A program made the translations under genes and the position numbers. From the NCBI GenBank assembly GCA_035374585.1, contig DAOSPF010000008.1, positions 1 to 64,000 on the forward strand: a DNA stretch of 64,000 nucleotides, in the 5' to 3' direction. A model generated the notes under the pieces. That model was not told the DNA's origin. It searched no databases and worked only from the letters and a program-made list of their open reading frames with translations. Within the stretch, counting starts at the first letter, position 1. Each line of letters opens with the position of its first letter. Of this stretch, positions 8,043-16,856 are shown piece by piece. The stretch comes from JAKPQD01 sp029572965 (GTDB lineage Bacteria; Bacteroidota; Bacteroidia; Bacteroidales; DTGW01).

Positions 8043-11000
8043 ATGGCAGACAAAAAGTTTGTTACATGTGATGGAAACTATGCAGCAGCACATGTGGCTT
8101 ATATGTTTAGTGAAGTAGCTGCAATCTATCCTATCACTCCGTCATCCAATATGGCTGAAAACGTTGACGAATGGGCAGCAGCCGGTCGTAAAAACATTTT
8201 CGGGCAAACCGTTCGCGTTGTTGAAATGCAAAGTGAGGCTGGTGCAGCCGGAGCTGTTCACGGTTCGCTTCAGGCAGGTGCATTGACCAGTACATTTACT
8301 GCGTCTCAGGGTTTATTGCTTATGATCCCTAATATGTATAAAATATCTGGAGAACTACTCCCTGGTGTTTTTCACGTTTCGGCCCGAGCTCTTGCAGCAC
8401 AAGCGCTCTCTATATTTGGAGACCACAGCGACGTAATGAGCGCCCGTCAAACAGGGTTTGCCATGTTGGCTACAGGTAGTGTCCAGGAAGTAATGGACAT
8501 AGCTCCTGTTGCACACCTTACAGCTATCAAATCTCGTGTTCCTTTCTTACATTTCTTTGATGGTTTCCGTACCTCTCACGAAATTCAGAAAGTAGAAGCA
8601 GCTAACCAAGAAGAATTGGTTAAACTATTAGACCAAAAAGCTTTACAAGAATTCCGCGAAAGGGCTTTAAACCCAGAACATCCTGTAACACGCGGAACAG
8701 CCCAAAATCCTGACATTTATTTCCAGACCCGTGAAGCTGCAAATAAATTTTATGCAGCAGTTCCAGAGATGGTCGAAAGCTATTTGGGCGAAATTAAGAA
8801 AATCACAGGCCGTGAATATCACTTGTTCGATTATTACGGTGCAGCAGATGCCGAAAATGTTATCATTGCTATGGGCTCTGTAACCGAGACCATAAAAGAA
8901 GTTATCGATTACCTTGCTACTAAAGGCGAAAAGATAGGTTTGATTTCTGTTCACCTTTATCGTCCTTTCTCAGCTAAACATTTCCTTGCAACACTTCCCA
9001 AATCAGTAAAACGCATTTGCGTTTTGGACCGTACAAAAGAACCTGGAGCTAATGGCGACCCACTTTACTTAGATGTAAAAGAAGTCCTTTACGGAACAGC
9101 TAATGCCCCTATGGTTATTGGCGGCCGCTACGGGTTAGGTTCAAAAGATGTTACTCCGGGTCAGATTATTGCCATTGTAAAGAACCTGAAAGCAAATGAG
9201 CCTAAAAACCAATTTACTGTTGGTATCGTTGATGATGTAACATTCAAGTCTCTTCCGGTTGAGCCTGAAGTAAATGTTATCAAAGCGGGTACTTTTGAGG
9301 CTAAGTTTTATGGTTTAGGTTCAGATGGTACTGTAGGCGCTAACAAAAACTCTATAAAAATTATAGGAAGTACAACAGACAAATATAGCCAGGCATATTT
9401 TGCTTACGACTCAAAAAAATCAGGAGGTATTACCACTTCTCACCTGCGTTTTGGAGATACCCCAATACGGGCTCCATATTTGGTTGTTAGTCCTGACTTT
9501 GTTGCTTGCCACGTTCCTTCATATTTAGATAAATATGACATGTTGGCTGGCTTGAAAAAAGGGGGTACATTCCTTCTCAATAGTATCTGGGATGCTGAAG
9601 AAACCAAAAAACGTCTTCCAGACCACATGAAAAAACAATTGGCCGATGCAGAAGCTAAATTTTATATTATCAATGCAACTGCCATTGCCGAAGAAATAGG
9701 CCTTGGTACCCGTACCAACACTATCATGCAAAGTGCATTCTTCAAAATTTCAGGAGTTATACCTTACGAAATCGCTGTTTGCGAAATGAAGAAAGCCATA
9801 GATAAGAGCTTTGGTAAAAAGGGAGAAGAAGTAGTTAAAATGAACTATGCTGCAGTTGACCGTGGTGGCGCTGTTATTGAAGTTCCTGTTCCTGCTGAAT
9901 GGAAAAAACTCGATGGGACTGTTACTATTGGAAAAACTTCAGCTAAGGTCCCTGACTTTATCAAAAATATTGTTGTGCCGATGAATGCCATGAAGGGAGA
10001 CGACCTTCCTGTTAGTGCATTTAATAACCGTGAAGACGGTACTTTTGATGCCGGGACATCAGCTTTTGAAAAACGTGGTATTGCAGTTAACGTTCCTGAA
10101 TGGCAAGCTGAAAACTGTATTCAGTGCAACCAATGCTCTTATGTTTGTCCTCATGCCTGTATCCGTCCTTTCTTGTTCAATGAAAAAGAAGCAGCCGGAA
10201 TGCCTGCAGGTAGCAAAATGATTAAAGCTAATGGAAAAGCCCTCGAAGGTTTGCAATATAAGATACAGGTAAGTCCGCTCGATTGTACAGGCTGCGGTAA
10301 CTGCGCTGACGTATGTCCGGCCAAGACTAAGGCCCTTGTAATGAAACCGCTTGAAACACAACAGGCAGAAATTGCACGTTGGGAGTATGTTGCAAAGAAC
10401 GTTACTTACAAAGACAACCTGATGCCTAAAGATGCCGCTGTTAAGAATACTCAGTTTGCCCAACCATTATTTGAGTTTTCGGGCGCTTGTGCAGGTTGCG
10501 GCGAAACTCCTTATATCAAATTGATTACCCAATTGTTTGGCGACCGCATGATGGTAGCAAATGCAACCGGATGTTCTTCTATTTATGGTGGTTCTGCTCC
10601 TGCTACACCTTATACTACAAATAGCAAAGGCCATGGTGTTGCATGGGCAAACTCATTGTTCGAAGATAATGCTGAATATGGTTTAGGCTTGGCTACTGGT
10701 GTACGTCAAATACGTGAGCGTATAGCTTTGAAGATGAACGAGAATATGGAAGTGGTAAATGCAGCTACCAAAGAAGCTTTTGCTGAATGGATTGCAGGCA
10801 AAGACAATGCTGAAGCCTCAATAACTGCTTCAGAAAAAGTACGCGCTGCATTGAAGAATGAAAAAGCTCCGATAGCTGCCGAAATAGCCAAACTTGATCA
10901 ATACCTTGTAAAAAAATCTGTTTGGGCATTTGGTGGTGACGGTTGGGCCTACGATATCGGATATGGCGGATTAGACCATGTATTAGCTTCTGGCGAAGAT

Positions 11001-11576
11001 ATTAATATCCTGGTTCTTGACACTGAAGTATATTCAAATACCGGTGGACAGGCCTCAAAATCAACCCCTGTTGGCGCTATTGCTAAGTTTGCTGCTTCAG
11101 GCAAACGTATCCGCAAAAAAGACCTTGGGATGATGGCCGCAAGCTATGGTTATGTATATGTAGCCCAAGTTTCGATGGGTGCAAGCCAGGCTCAGGTACT
11201 TAAAGCTATTCGTGAGGCAGAATCATTCCCCGGGCCATCAATAATTATTGCTTATGCTCCATGTATTAACCATGGGTTACGATTAGGTATGGGCAAATCT
11301 CAAAACCAGGCTAAATTGGCTGTTGAATGTGGTTACTGGCAATTATACCGCTATGACCCACGTTTGGAAGAACAAGGACAGAACCCATTCCAGCTCGATT
11401 CAAAAGAGCCTAAATGGGATGAATTCCAGAACTTTATCATGAGCGAGGTGCGTTATTCTTCACTGAAAAAAGCGTTCCCTGCTGAAGCTGAAGAACTTTT
11501 CAAAGCAGCTGAAGAAAATGCAAAATGGCGTTACAAAACCTACTTGCGACAATCAACGCTTGATTATACAAAATAA
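8043..11576 (+). CDS. nifJ: Pyruvate:ferredoxin (flavodoxin) oxidoreductase, single-chain
   Basis: A 1177-residue protein, the usual length for the fused PFOR. It converts pyruvate plus CoA to acetyl-CoA and CO2 and reduces ferredoxin, a hallmark of anaerobic metabolism. Seen in order: N-terminal pyrimidine-binding domain (AAIYPITPSSNMAE), the gamma/CoA domains, a 2x[4Fe-4S] ferredoxin domain at about 690-765 (CIQCNQCSYVC and CTGCGNCADVC), and the C-terminal TPP domain with CAGCGE, ATGCSSIYG, GDGWAYDIGYGG and EVYSNTGGQASKSTP. The start at 8043 (MADKKFVTCDGNYAA) fits the conserved N-terminus. It stands alone with its own terminator. A Cys-rich kinase and Fnr-like regulator lie just upstream. 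Confidence 0.97.
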   Translation: MADKKFVTCDGNYAAAHVAYMFSEVAAIYPITPSSNMAENVDEWAAAGRKNIFGQTVRVVEMQSEAGAAGAVHGSLQAGALTSTFTASQGLLLMIPNMYKISGELLPGVFHVSARALAAQALSIFGDHSDVMSARQTGFAMLATGSVQEVMDIAPVAHLTAIKSRVPFLHFFDGFRTSHEIQKVEAANQEELVKLLDQKALQEFRERALNPEHPVTRGTAQNPDIYFQTREAANKFYAAVPEMVESYLGEIKKITGREYHLFDYYGAADAENVIIAMGSVTETIKEVIDYLATKGEKIGLISVHLYRPFSAKHFLATLPKSVKRICVLDRTKEPGANGDPLYLDVKEVLYGTANAPMVIGGRYGLGSKDVTPGQIIAIVKNLKANEPKNQFTVGIVDDVTFKSLPVEPEVNVIKAGTFEAKFYGLGSDGTVGANKNSIKIIGSTTDKYSQAYFAYDSKKSGGITTSHLRFGDTPIRAPYLVVSPDFVACHVPSYLDKYDMLAGLKKGGTFLLNSIWDAEETKKRLPDHMKKQLADAEAKFYIINATAIAEEIGLGTRTNTIMQSAFFKISGVIPYEIAVCEMKKAIDKSFGKKGEEVVKMNYAAVDRGGAVIEVPVPAEWKKLDGTVTIGKTSAKVPDFIKNIVVPMNAMKGDDLPVSAFNNREDGTFDAGTSAFEKRGIAVNVPEWQAENCIQCNQCSYVCPHACIRPFLFNEKEAAGMPAGSKMIKANGKALEGLQYKIQVSPLDCTGCGNCADVCPAKTKALVMKPLETQQAEIARWEYVAKNVTYKDNLMPKDAAVKNTQFAQPLFEFSGACAGCGETPYIKLITQLFGDRMMVANATGCSSIYGGSAPATPYTTNSKGHGVAWANSLFEDNAEYGLGLATGVRQIRERIALKMNENMEVVNAATKEAFAEWIAGKDNAEASITASEKVRAALKNEKAPIAAEIAKLDQYLVKKSVWAFGGDGWAYDIGYGGLDHVLASGEDINILVLDTEVYSNTGGQASKSTPVGAIAKFAASGKRIRKKDLGMMAASYGYVYVAQVSMGASQAQVLKAIREAESFPGPSIIIAYAPCINHGLRLGMGKSQNQAKLAVECGYWQLYRYDPRLEEQGQNPFQLDSKEPKWDEFQNFIMSEVRYSSLKKAFPAEAEELFKAAEENAKWRYKTYLRQSTLDYTK

Positions 11577-11586
11577 TCAACATAAT

Positions 11587-11617
11587 AAAAAGGCTACTTT
11601 CGGGTAGCCTTTTTTTC
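11587..11617 (+). terminator. Rho-independent terminator after PFOR gene
   Basis: Stem AGGCTAC (11591-11597) / GTAGCCT (11604-11610) with a six-base loop, extended by flanking A and T runs, then a T tract. It starts ten bases after the stop codon. Confidence 0.85.
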
Positions 11618-11621
11618 TTTT

Positions 11622-11652
11622 AACCTTCCAGGTTGTGAAAACCTGGAAGGTT
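11622..11652. terminator. Perfect 13-bp inverted repeat between convergent genes
   Basis: AACCTTCCAGGTT (11622-11634) and AACCTGGAAGGTT (11640-11652) pair perfectly with a five-base loop and a T run after it. It lies between the PFOR gene and the convergent membrane protein gene and could act in both directions. A nearly identical palindrome is, to my memory, common in Bacteroidetes intergenic DNA. Confidence 0.65.
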
Positions 11653-11667
11653 TTTTAATAAACAGCC

Positions 11668-12150
11668 CTAATGGACTTTTTGAAGCATCCTGATAAATTC
11701 TGCCATGTGCTGTTGCGAAAAAACTTGTATAACTGCAAATACTGGCACAAAAACAAGAAGCCCTATCAGTAGCCCTTTGCCTAAAGAATCATACTTTGAC
11801 TCTTTTAGTAGCTCAAACAAAACCCAAATCGCATTGAGCGTAATGATGATGTGGGTAATTTGGGCAAACAGGTTGGCGGCTTCCCAGCTAACAACAAATA
11901 AGCCCATAGTGCCGTAGTAATACATTGGTACAAATGCAATGGCCAGGAAAAAGTCTTTTTTAGTAATCTTGTAGCATACAAAACACGTCAGATATGCTAT
12001 GATAGCAAGTGAGCAGGCATTGAATGCAAGCCACCTGAAAAAGTCAGGTTTTACAATTGATAAGAAAAAATAGGCGCTGTTTAACAGGGTTAACAGCATT
12101 AATGAGGCTAATACATAGCCTGCAATTTGGTTTTTATTATTAATACTCAT
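11668..12150 (-). CDS. Hypothetical integral membrane protein, 160 aa
   Basis: I do not recognise the family. The protein is hydrophobic, with about five predicted membrane helices (near residues 9-31, 38-60, 66-84, 92-112 and 124-144) and short polar loops. A charged connector (LLKESKYDSLGKG) precedes the last helix, and the polar C-terminus ends in Met/Gln/Lys-rich residues. There is no signal peptide beyond the first helix and no catalytic motif. It is monocistronic, convergent with the PFOR gene and divergent from the esterase gene. The open frame, the hydrophobicity pattern and a plausible ATG start support a real gene; the function is unknown. Confidence 0.72.
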   Translation of the reverse strand: MSINNKNQIAGYVLASLMLLTLLNSAYFFLSIVKPDFFRWLAFNACSLAIIAYLTCFVCYKITKKDFFLAIAFVPMYYYGTMGLFVVSWEAANLFAQITHIIITLNAIWVLFELLKESKYDSLGKGLLIGLLVFVPVFAVIQVFSQQHMAEFIRMLQKVH

Positions 12151-12514
12151 TATTTAAAATCTGTAATGGTTAAAACTAAAATCAGCAGAGGCGTTGATAA
12201 ATAGCTTGTTGCCGAGTTGCTTTCATTTAATGTAATAACAAACCATTTCGAAAAAAAATGTTCGAAATAATAAATCATTAACCTGTGGTTTGCTGAGGTT
12301 AACTAGGCTTTAATTACAAATTTTAATACGGTGTACATTGTTTGATTTAAAGCTGATGAGGTGACAAATATAAGAAAAATATGAATATAAACCAGGTTGG
12401 GCCTGTTTGCTATGTAATGGTTAAAAAATAGTGTTTTTAGACCATTTTTTAAAAGTTGGTGTTTAACAACTAACCTTACTTTTGTTAACATACAACAACT
12501 AAATACTAAATAAC
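12151..12514. other. Intergenic region with promoter of the esterase gene
   Basis: This 364-base region separates two divergent genes. Near its right end is a Bacteroidetes -7 box TACTTTTG at 12477-12484, with a weak -33-like TTGG at 12456-12459 about 17 bases upstream. It contains one of the few CTAG sites of the window (12303-12306). A short minus-strand open frame here has no coding character. Confidence 0.5.
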
Positions 12515-14299
12515 ATGAAAAATATGTATTTACAATTTTGTTTTTTATTAAAAACAAAAGCTATGCTCGTATTGCTTTTGCTCAATACGTACTTTGCATT
12601 ATGTAGTTCAGCACAAACAATCCCGCTGGTTTATGATGTTGAAAATACAGGAGATACTTTTGCTAAGCCTGTTTTGCCAACAAAAGACCAACTACCTGTA
12701 GTTGAACCATTGACAGACCCTTTTATGTGGTCTGATGGTAGCGGCCGAAGCACTAATTTCAGCGATTGGAGCCATCGTCGCGCCGAAATTGCCGCTGAAA
12801 TACAGCACTATGAGATTGGGGCAAAACCTAAACGCCCGGATACAATAACTGCTACTTATTCTGGAGGGGTTCTGACTGTAGTTGTTACAGAAAATGGGAA
12901 AACGCTAACCTTGAAATCGCAAGTTGTTTTACCCGGCGGCACTGGCCCGTTCCCGGCTGTAATTGGTATGAACAGCGGGACAGGAAGCCTTCCTCCCAGC
13001 TTGTTTACCAATAATGGTATTGCAACAATTACTTACAACCATAATGATGTTACTACATACAATGGTAAATCTGCAACAAACCCTTATTTTCAGATGTACC
13101 CGGATCTTATTTATGCAGGGCAATATAGTGCCTGGGCTTGGGGGGTAAGCCGTCTTATTGACGGGTTAGAATTGGTTCAAAACACTTTAAACATTGATTT
13201 AAAACATTTGGCTGTTACCGGATGCTCTTATGCTGGTAAGATGGCCCTTTTTGCCGGGGCTTTAGATGAACGTATAGCCCTTACTATTCCTCAGGAATCT
13301 GGAGGTGGCGGAGCTGCTGCATGGCGTGTTTCTCAATCTTTAACCGAAAGTGTAGAAACGTTGAGTGCAACAAACTATTCCTGGTTTATGCAATCAATGG
13401 GCCAATTTGGAGGGGCAAGTGTAGCCAAGCTCCCTCATGATCATCACGAACTGTTGGCTTTAGTGGCTCCCCGGGCTTTATTAGTATTGGGGAATAATGA
13501 TATGATATGGTTGGCAGATGAGTCTGGATACGTTTCCTGCAGAGCTGCCCAAAAAGTATATGAAACCTTTGGTATTGCCGACAGATTTGGTTTTTCAATT
13601 GTCGGAGGGCATGGCCATTGCGCTTTGCCATCAGGGCAATATCCTGAAGTGCTTGCTTTTATTAAAAAATTTCTTCTTGGTATTGATACAATAAATACAA
13701 ATGTAAGGATAAGCCCATATCAGTATGTTGATTATGCCAGATGGACAGAATGGTGGGGTACAGGTGTTGCTGAATTTCCTGTTATCGAAGGAGAAAAATT
13801 GTATGAAGCCGAATGTGCTATTGTTGGAAATAATTGGGAATCCGTAAGTTACAGTAAATGTTCAAATAAAACTTATTTAAAAGCCAAAACAGGGATAAGC
13901 AGTACGTTTGTGGCTCCCACAGACAGCGCAAATATTGTTTTTGTGCCAATTACGATAGATAAAGATTCTACTTACTATATTTTTGCCCATGTAAATTGTC
14001 CCTCGGGCAATGCTGATTCTTACTGGGTTAAAGTTGATGATAGTTCATTTGTCAGTGTTGATGGCCTTTCTACTTCTGACTGGAAATGGAGATATTTGAA
14101 TAGTTATAAATTAACAGCCGGGCAACATACTCTTGCCATTGGGATTAATGAAAATGGGCTTTGCTTGATAAAATATCCATCACCCCACAACCATTTCAGC
14201 CATCAGGCTTGGGCAAAACAGCTGTCAATAATTGTGGGTATAATGAATTTTTTTATATTGAGCCTGAATGTGCCACAAAAGGTAAGGATTGGCGAGTAG
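12515..14299 (+). CDS. Secreted CE15-like (glucuronoyl) esterase, 5' part of a frameshifted gene
   Basis: Signal peptide at residues 1-34 (ending FALCSSAQ). The alpha/beta-hydrolase domain (about 60-390) has the CE15 nucleophile motif VTGCSYAGKMALFAGA (Ser238), then ERIALTIPQESGGGG and a His region GGHGHCALPS (His366/His368). This family cleaves ester links between glucuronoxylan and lignin. Residues about 430-550 form a beta-rich module with NCPSGNADSYWVKVDD. The frame is lost at a G run (14156-14158): after ENG the sequence should continue A-L-L-D-K in the other frame, matching ENGAKLDK in the second module. The last 45 or so residues of this frame are therefore out of register, and the full protein continues to 14985. 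Confidence 0.85.
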   Translation: MKNMYLQFCFLLKTKAMLVLLLLNTYFALCSSAQTIPLVYDVENTGDTFAKPVLPTKDQLPVVEPLTDPFMWSDGSGRSTNFSDWSHRRAEIAAEIQHYEIGAKPKRPDTITATYSGGVLTVVVTENGKTLTLKSQVVLPGGTGPFPAVIGMNSGTGSLPPSLFTNNGIATITYNHNDVTTYNGKSATNPYFQMYPDLIYAGQYSAWAWGVSRLIDGLELVQNTLNIDLKHLAVTGCSYAGKMALFAGALDERIALTIPQESGGGGAAAWRVSQSLTESVETLSATNYSWFMQSMGQFGGASVAKLPHDHHELLALVAPRALLVLGNNDMIWLADESGYVSCRAAQKVYETFGIADRFGFSIVGGHGHCALPSGQYPEVLAFIKKFLLGIDTINTNVRISPYQYVDYARWTEWWGTGVAEFPVIEGEKLYEAECAIVGNNWESVSYSKCSNKTYLKAKTGISSTFVAPTDSANIVFVPITIDKDSTYYIFAHVNCPSGNADSYWVKVDDSSFVSVDGLSTSDWKWRYLNSYKLTAGQHTLAIGINENGLCLIKYPSPHNHFSHQAWAKQLSIIVGIMNFFILSLNVPQKVRIGE

Positions 14300-14985
14300 G
14301 TTATGATACATTAGCCTCAAACAATGGTTATATAGTAGTAAGGCCTGATACCGAATCTGTTGCTGCTGCCCCTGCAACTAAGGCTGGAGAAGTGCTTTTA
14401 AAATTTAACCCTACACAGGAAGCAATATATTATGTTTATGGACGTGTTAACTGTCCAAGCGCTAACGATGATTCATATTGGGTTAAGTTTGATAATGAAG
14501 ACTATCAGATGGTAAATGGCTTGACAACTTCTGGATGGGAATGGAAAGTTTTAGCAAGCGATACATTAACTGCCGGAACTCATAACTTTACTATTGCTTA
14601 CCGCGAAAATGGAGCTAAATTGGATAAGGTTTGTATTACAAATTCTTCCATAGTCCCGAGTGGTATGGGGGATAAAGCCTCTGGCAGTTGTAAAGTTACA
14701 GATATTGAAATGGTCAATATTGATGGATATTCATTAGGCCAAAATTATCCCAATCCTGTTATTGGACAAACTAACATTGCTTTTGAAATTCCAAAAAGTG
14801 CATTTGTATCTTTAAAAGTGTTTAATTTACTTGGGGTTCAAATTGCTGAATTAGCAGGTAAAACATATCCTCAGGGCAAACATGTTGTATCATTTGATGC
14901 TCATGGTATTCCTAATGGAATGTATTATTATACCATCATGGCCAATGAATATACTTGCCGTAAAATGATGTTAAAACAAAAGTAA
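14161..14985 (+). CDS. 3' part of the CE15-like esterase: second binding-like module and T9SS sorting domain
   Basis: This is the continuation of the upstream gene in a second frame, not an independent gene: it begins within a module and has no start signal of its own. It carries the end of module 1, a whole second copy (NCPSANDDSYWVKFDNED mirrors NCPSGNADSYWVKVDD) and a type IX secretion C-terminal domain (about the last 80 residues) with YPNPVIGQTNIAFEI, VFNLLGVQI and PNGMYYYTI. The protein should thus be exported through the outer membrane by T9SS and attached to the surface or released. The two modules are probably carbohydrate-binding, which I infer from position only. One added G near 14157 would join both frames. 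Confidence 0.85.
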   Translation: MLDKISITPQPFQPSGLGKTAVNNCGYNEFFYIEPECATKGKDWRVGYDTLASNNGYIVVRPDTESVAAAPATKAGEVLLKFNPTQEAIYYVYGRVNCPSANDDSYWVKFDNEDYQMVNGLTTSGWEWKVLASDTLTAGTHNFTIAYRENGAKLDKVCITNSSIVPSGMGDKASGSCKVTDIEMVNIDGYSLGQNYPNPVIGQTNIAFEIPKSAFVSLKVFNLLGVQIAELAGKTYPQGKHVVSFDAHGIPNGMYYYTIMANEYTCRKMMLKQK

Positions 14986-15030
14986 ACGATAAATAAATTT
15001 TATAGTTAAATTTTAATGTAAGGTTTTTGG

Positions 15031-15066
15031 GATGGCCGCTGTTAGAAAAAACAGTGGCCATCTTTT
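15031..15066 (+). terminator. Strong terminator after the esterase gene
   Basis: Arms GATGGCCGCTGTT (15031-15043) and AACAGTGGCCATC (15050-15062) pair over 13 bases with one G-U, six-base loop, then TTTT. It starts 46 bases after the stop. Its core GGATGGCCGC recurs in a hairpin at 29.2 kb. Confidence 0.85.
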
Positions 15067-15164
15067 ATAGCACTTATGTTTGATAAAATATAAATGTTAT
15101 TAACCCCAACTTAACTTTATTAAACCTGTCAACAAACAACAGTCAACCAAAGCGCTATATTTCT

Positions 15165-15196
15165 TTTGTTTGTAAAATGGCAAAGTTGTATATTTG
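15165..15196 (+). promoter_or_regulatory. Canonical Bacteroidetes promoter of the LysE-manA-engB operon
   Basis: The -33 element TTTG (15165-15168) and -7 element TATATTTG (15189-15196) are 20 bases apart, matching the TTTG-N19/21-TAnnTTTG consensus. Transcription would start near 15203, which excludes the TTG codon at 15194 as translation start and supports the ATG at 15218. Confidence 0.8.
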
Positions 15197-15217
15197 TTGC
15201 CCTTAAGATTTCGACTA

Positions 15218-15856
15218 ATGGAGTGGTTTCATTGGATAGAGCTTTTTATTAAAGGTTTGGTGTTGGGGTATATTACCTCTATACCCCTTGGCCCCATTGG
15301 TATTATTGTTGTACAGCGGACGTTGAGCAAAGGGAAACTGTCAGGCTTTGTTTCCGGGCTTGGTGCGGCTTCTGTAGATACATTTCTTGCCGTTATTGCA
15401 GGGCTGGGGCTTTCGTTTATTATTGATTTTATTGAAGATTATAGTATCCTGTTCAAGCTTTTTGGCGGATTAATCATCATTTTTATTGGTGGCAGAATAT
15501 TTTTCAAAAGTCCGGTACGTCAGGTCCGTGAGCGTAAGCAAAAAAAGTCGAGCCTGCATACCGATTATTTATCGGTAGTAGCGTTAACATTGTCAAATCC
15601 GTTGGCCGTATTTTTGTTTATAGCTATTTTTGCAGGGCTTAATGTTGTTAACGGGGTTAAAAGCTTTGTCAGCCTGGGGTTTGTATTTACCGGCATATTT
15701 ATAGGCGCATCACTATGGTGGTTGACACTTACATCTTTTGTTAATATTTATCGAGACAAGTTCAGGTTGAAAAACCTTTGGTGGTTGAACAAAATTACCG
15801 GGGTACTCATTGTAATACTGGGATTAGCTACACTTATCAGTATTTTATTTAATTAA
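15218..15856 (+). CDS. LysE/RhtB-family membrane exporter
   Basis: A 212-residue membrane protein starting at MEWFHW; the frame is open back to 15194 but the promoter overlaps that codon. It has about six membrane helices. The first one contains GYITSIPLGPIGIIVVQRTLSKG, the typical N-terminal signature of LysE transporters, and LTLSNPLAVFLFIAIFAG matches the conserved fourth-helix region (LSNP). The family exports amino acids and small metabolites; the substrate is unknown here. It is the first gene of a tight cluster: manA starts 11 bases later and engB ten bases after that, so it is probably co-transcribed although functionally unrelated. Confidence 0.85.
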   Translation: MEWFHWIELFIKGLVLGYITSIPLGPIGIIVVQRTLSKGKLSGFVSGLGAASVDTFLAVIAGLGLSFIIDFIEDYSILFKLFGGLIIIFIGGRIFFKSPVRQVRERKQKKSSLHTDYLSVVALTLSNPLAVFLFIAIFAGLNVVNGVKSFVSLGFVFTGIFIGASLWWLTLTSFVNIYRDKFRLKNLWWLNKITGVLIVILGLATLISILFN

Positions 15857-15866
15857 TTTATATTAA

Positions 15867-16847
15867 ATGAATCAGTTGTATCCTATTCGTTTCAGGCCGA
15901 TATTGAAAGATATGATATGGGGAGGTTCTAAACTCCGTAAAATTTTTGGCAAACCTGGAGCGACCGACAAAAGTGGCGAAAGCTGGGAAATATCAGATGT
16001 AAAAAATAACAGCTCGGTAGTCGAAAATGGTTTTTTAGCGGGTAATACCCTGGGTGAGATTGCCGAAATTTACATGGGCGATTTGTTGGGCGACAAAGTA
16101 TATGAACGTTTTGGACAACAATTCCCTTTGTTGATAAAATATATTGATGCCAACGATAAGCTCTCTATTCAAGTACATCCGGATGACAAAATGGCTTATG
16201 AGAAGCATAAAAGCTATGGCAAATCAGAGATGTGGTATGTTGTGCAAGCCGAACCCGGCGCAAAGCTTATTGTTGGGTTTAATAAAACTATAGATGCAGA
16301 TACCTGTCTTCAACATTTGAATAGCAATACGTTACCTGAAATTCTCAATTTTGAAGATGTTAAAGCTGGCGATGTTTTTTATTTACCTGCCGGTCGCATA
16401 CATGCCATTGGAGAAGGCTTGCTTATTGCCGAAATTCAGCAGACTTCAGATATTACTTATCGGATTTTCGACTGGAACCGCACTGATGCTCAGGGTAAAC
16501 CTCGAGAACTGCATACAGAACTTGCTCTGCAGGCTATAGACTTTAGCCCTGTGAAGGATTTCAAAACATCTTACAAGAACAAGCTCAACCATACTGTTGA
16601 ATTGGTAAAATGCGAGTACTTTACCACAAACCTTATAGAACTTGACCAAACATTGGAAAAAGATTACGAAAGTATTGATTCATTTGTTATTTATATGTGT
16701 ATAGAAGGTCAGGTAATTGTAAAACCATACGATCAAGATAGTATAACAATAAAAGCTGGTGAAACTATTCTAATTCCGGCTGTTTTGAAAAATATTATTA
16801 TTGAACCCCTTACTACGACGAAGATATTGGAAGTTTATATTGATTAA
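15867..16847 (+). CDS. manA: Mannose-6-phosphate isomerase, type I
   Basis: A 326-residue protein of the short, Bacteroidetes/Bacillus-type ManA. It interconverts fructose-6-phosphate and mannose-6-phosphate to feed GDP-sugar synthesis for surface polysaccharides. Zinc-site motifs are present: LSIQVHPDD (Gln and His), GKSEMWYVV (Glu) and PAGRIHAIGEG (His), followed by the conserved EIQQTSDITYRIFDW. The N-terminal DMIWGGSKL is also typical. It sits in an operon between the LysE-type exporter and engB with short gaps. No anomalies were seen. Confidence 0.95.
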   Translation: MNQLYPIRFRPILKDMIWGGSKLRKIFGKPGATDKSGESWEISDVKNNSSVVENGFLAGNTLGEIAEIYMGDLLGDKVYERFGQQFPLLIKYIDANDKLSIQVHPDDKMAYEKHKSYGKSEMWYVVQAEPGAKLIVGFNKTIDADTCLQHLNSNTLPEILNFEDVKAGDVFYLPAGRIHAIGEGLLIAEIQQTSDITYRIFDWNRTDAQGKPRELHTELALQAIDFSPVKDFKTSYKNKLNHTVELVKCEYFTTNLIELDQTLEKDYESIDSFVIYMCIEGQVIVKPYDQDSITIKAGETILIPAVLKNIIIEPLTTTKILEVYID

Positions 16848-16856
16848 AAAAATATC

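Noticed and set aside
12303..12557. 84-residue minus-strand frame upstream of the esterase
   Set aside because: It covers the esterase promoter and signal-peptide codons and has a composition expected for AT-rich intergenic DNA.
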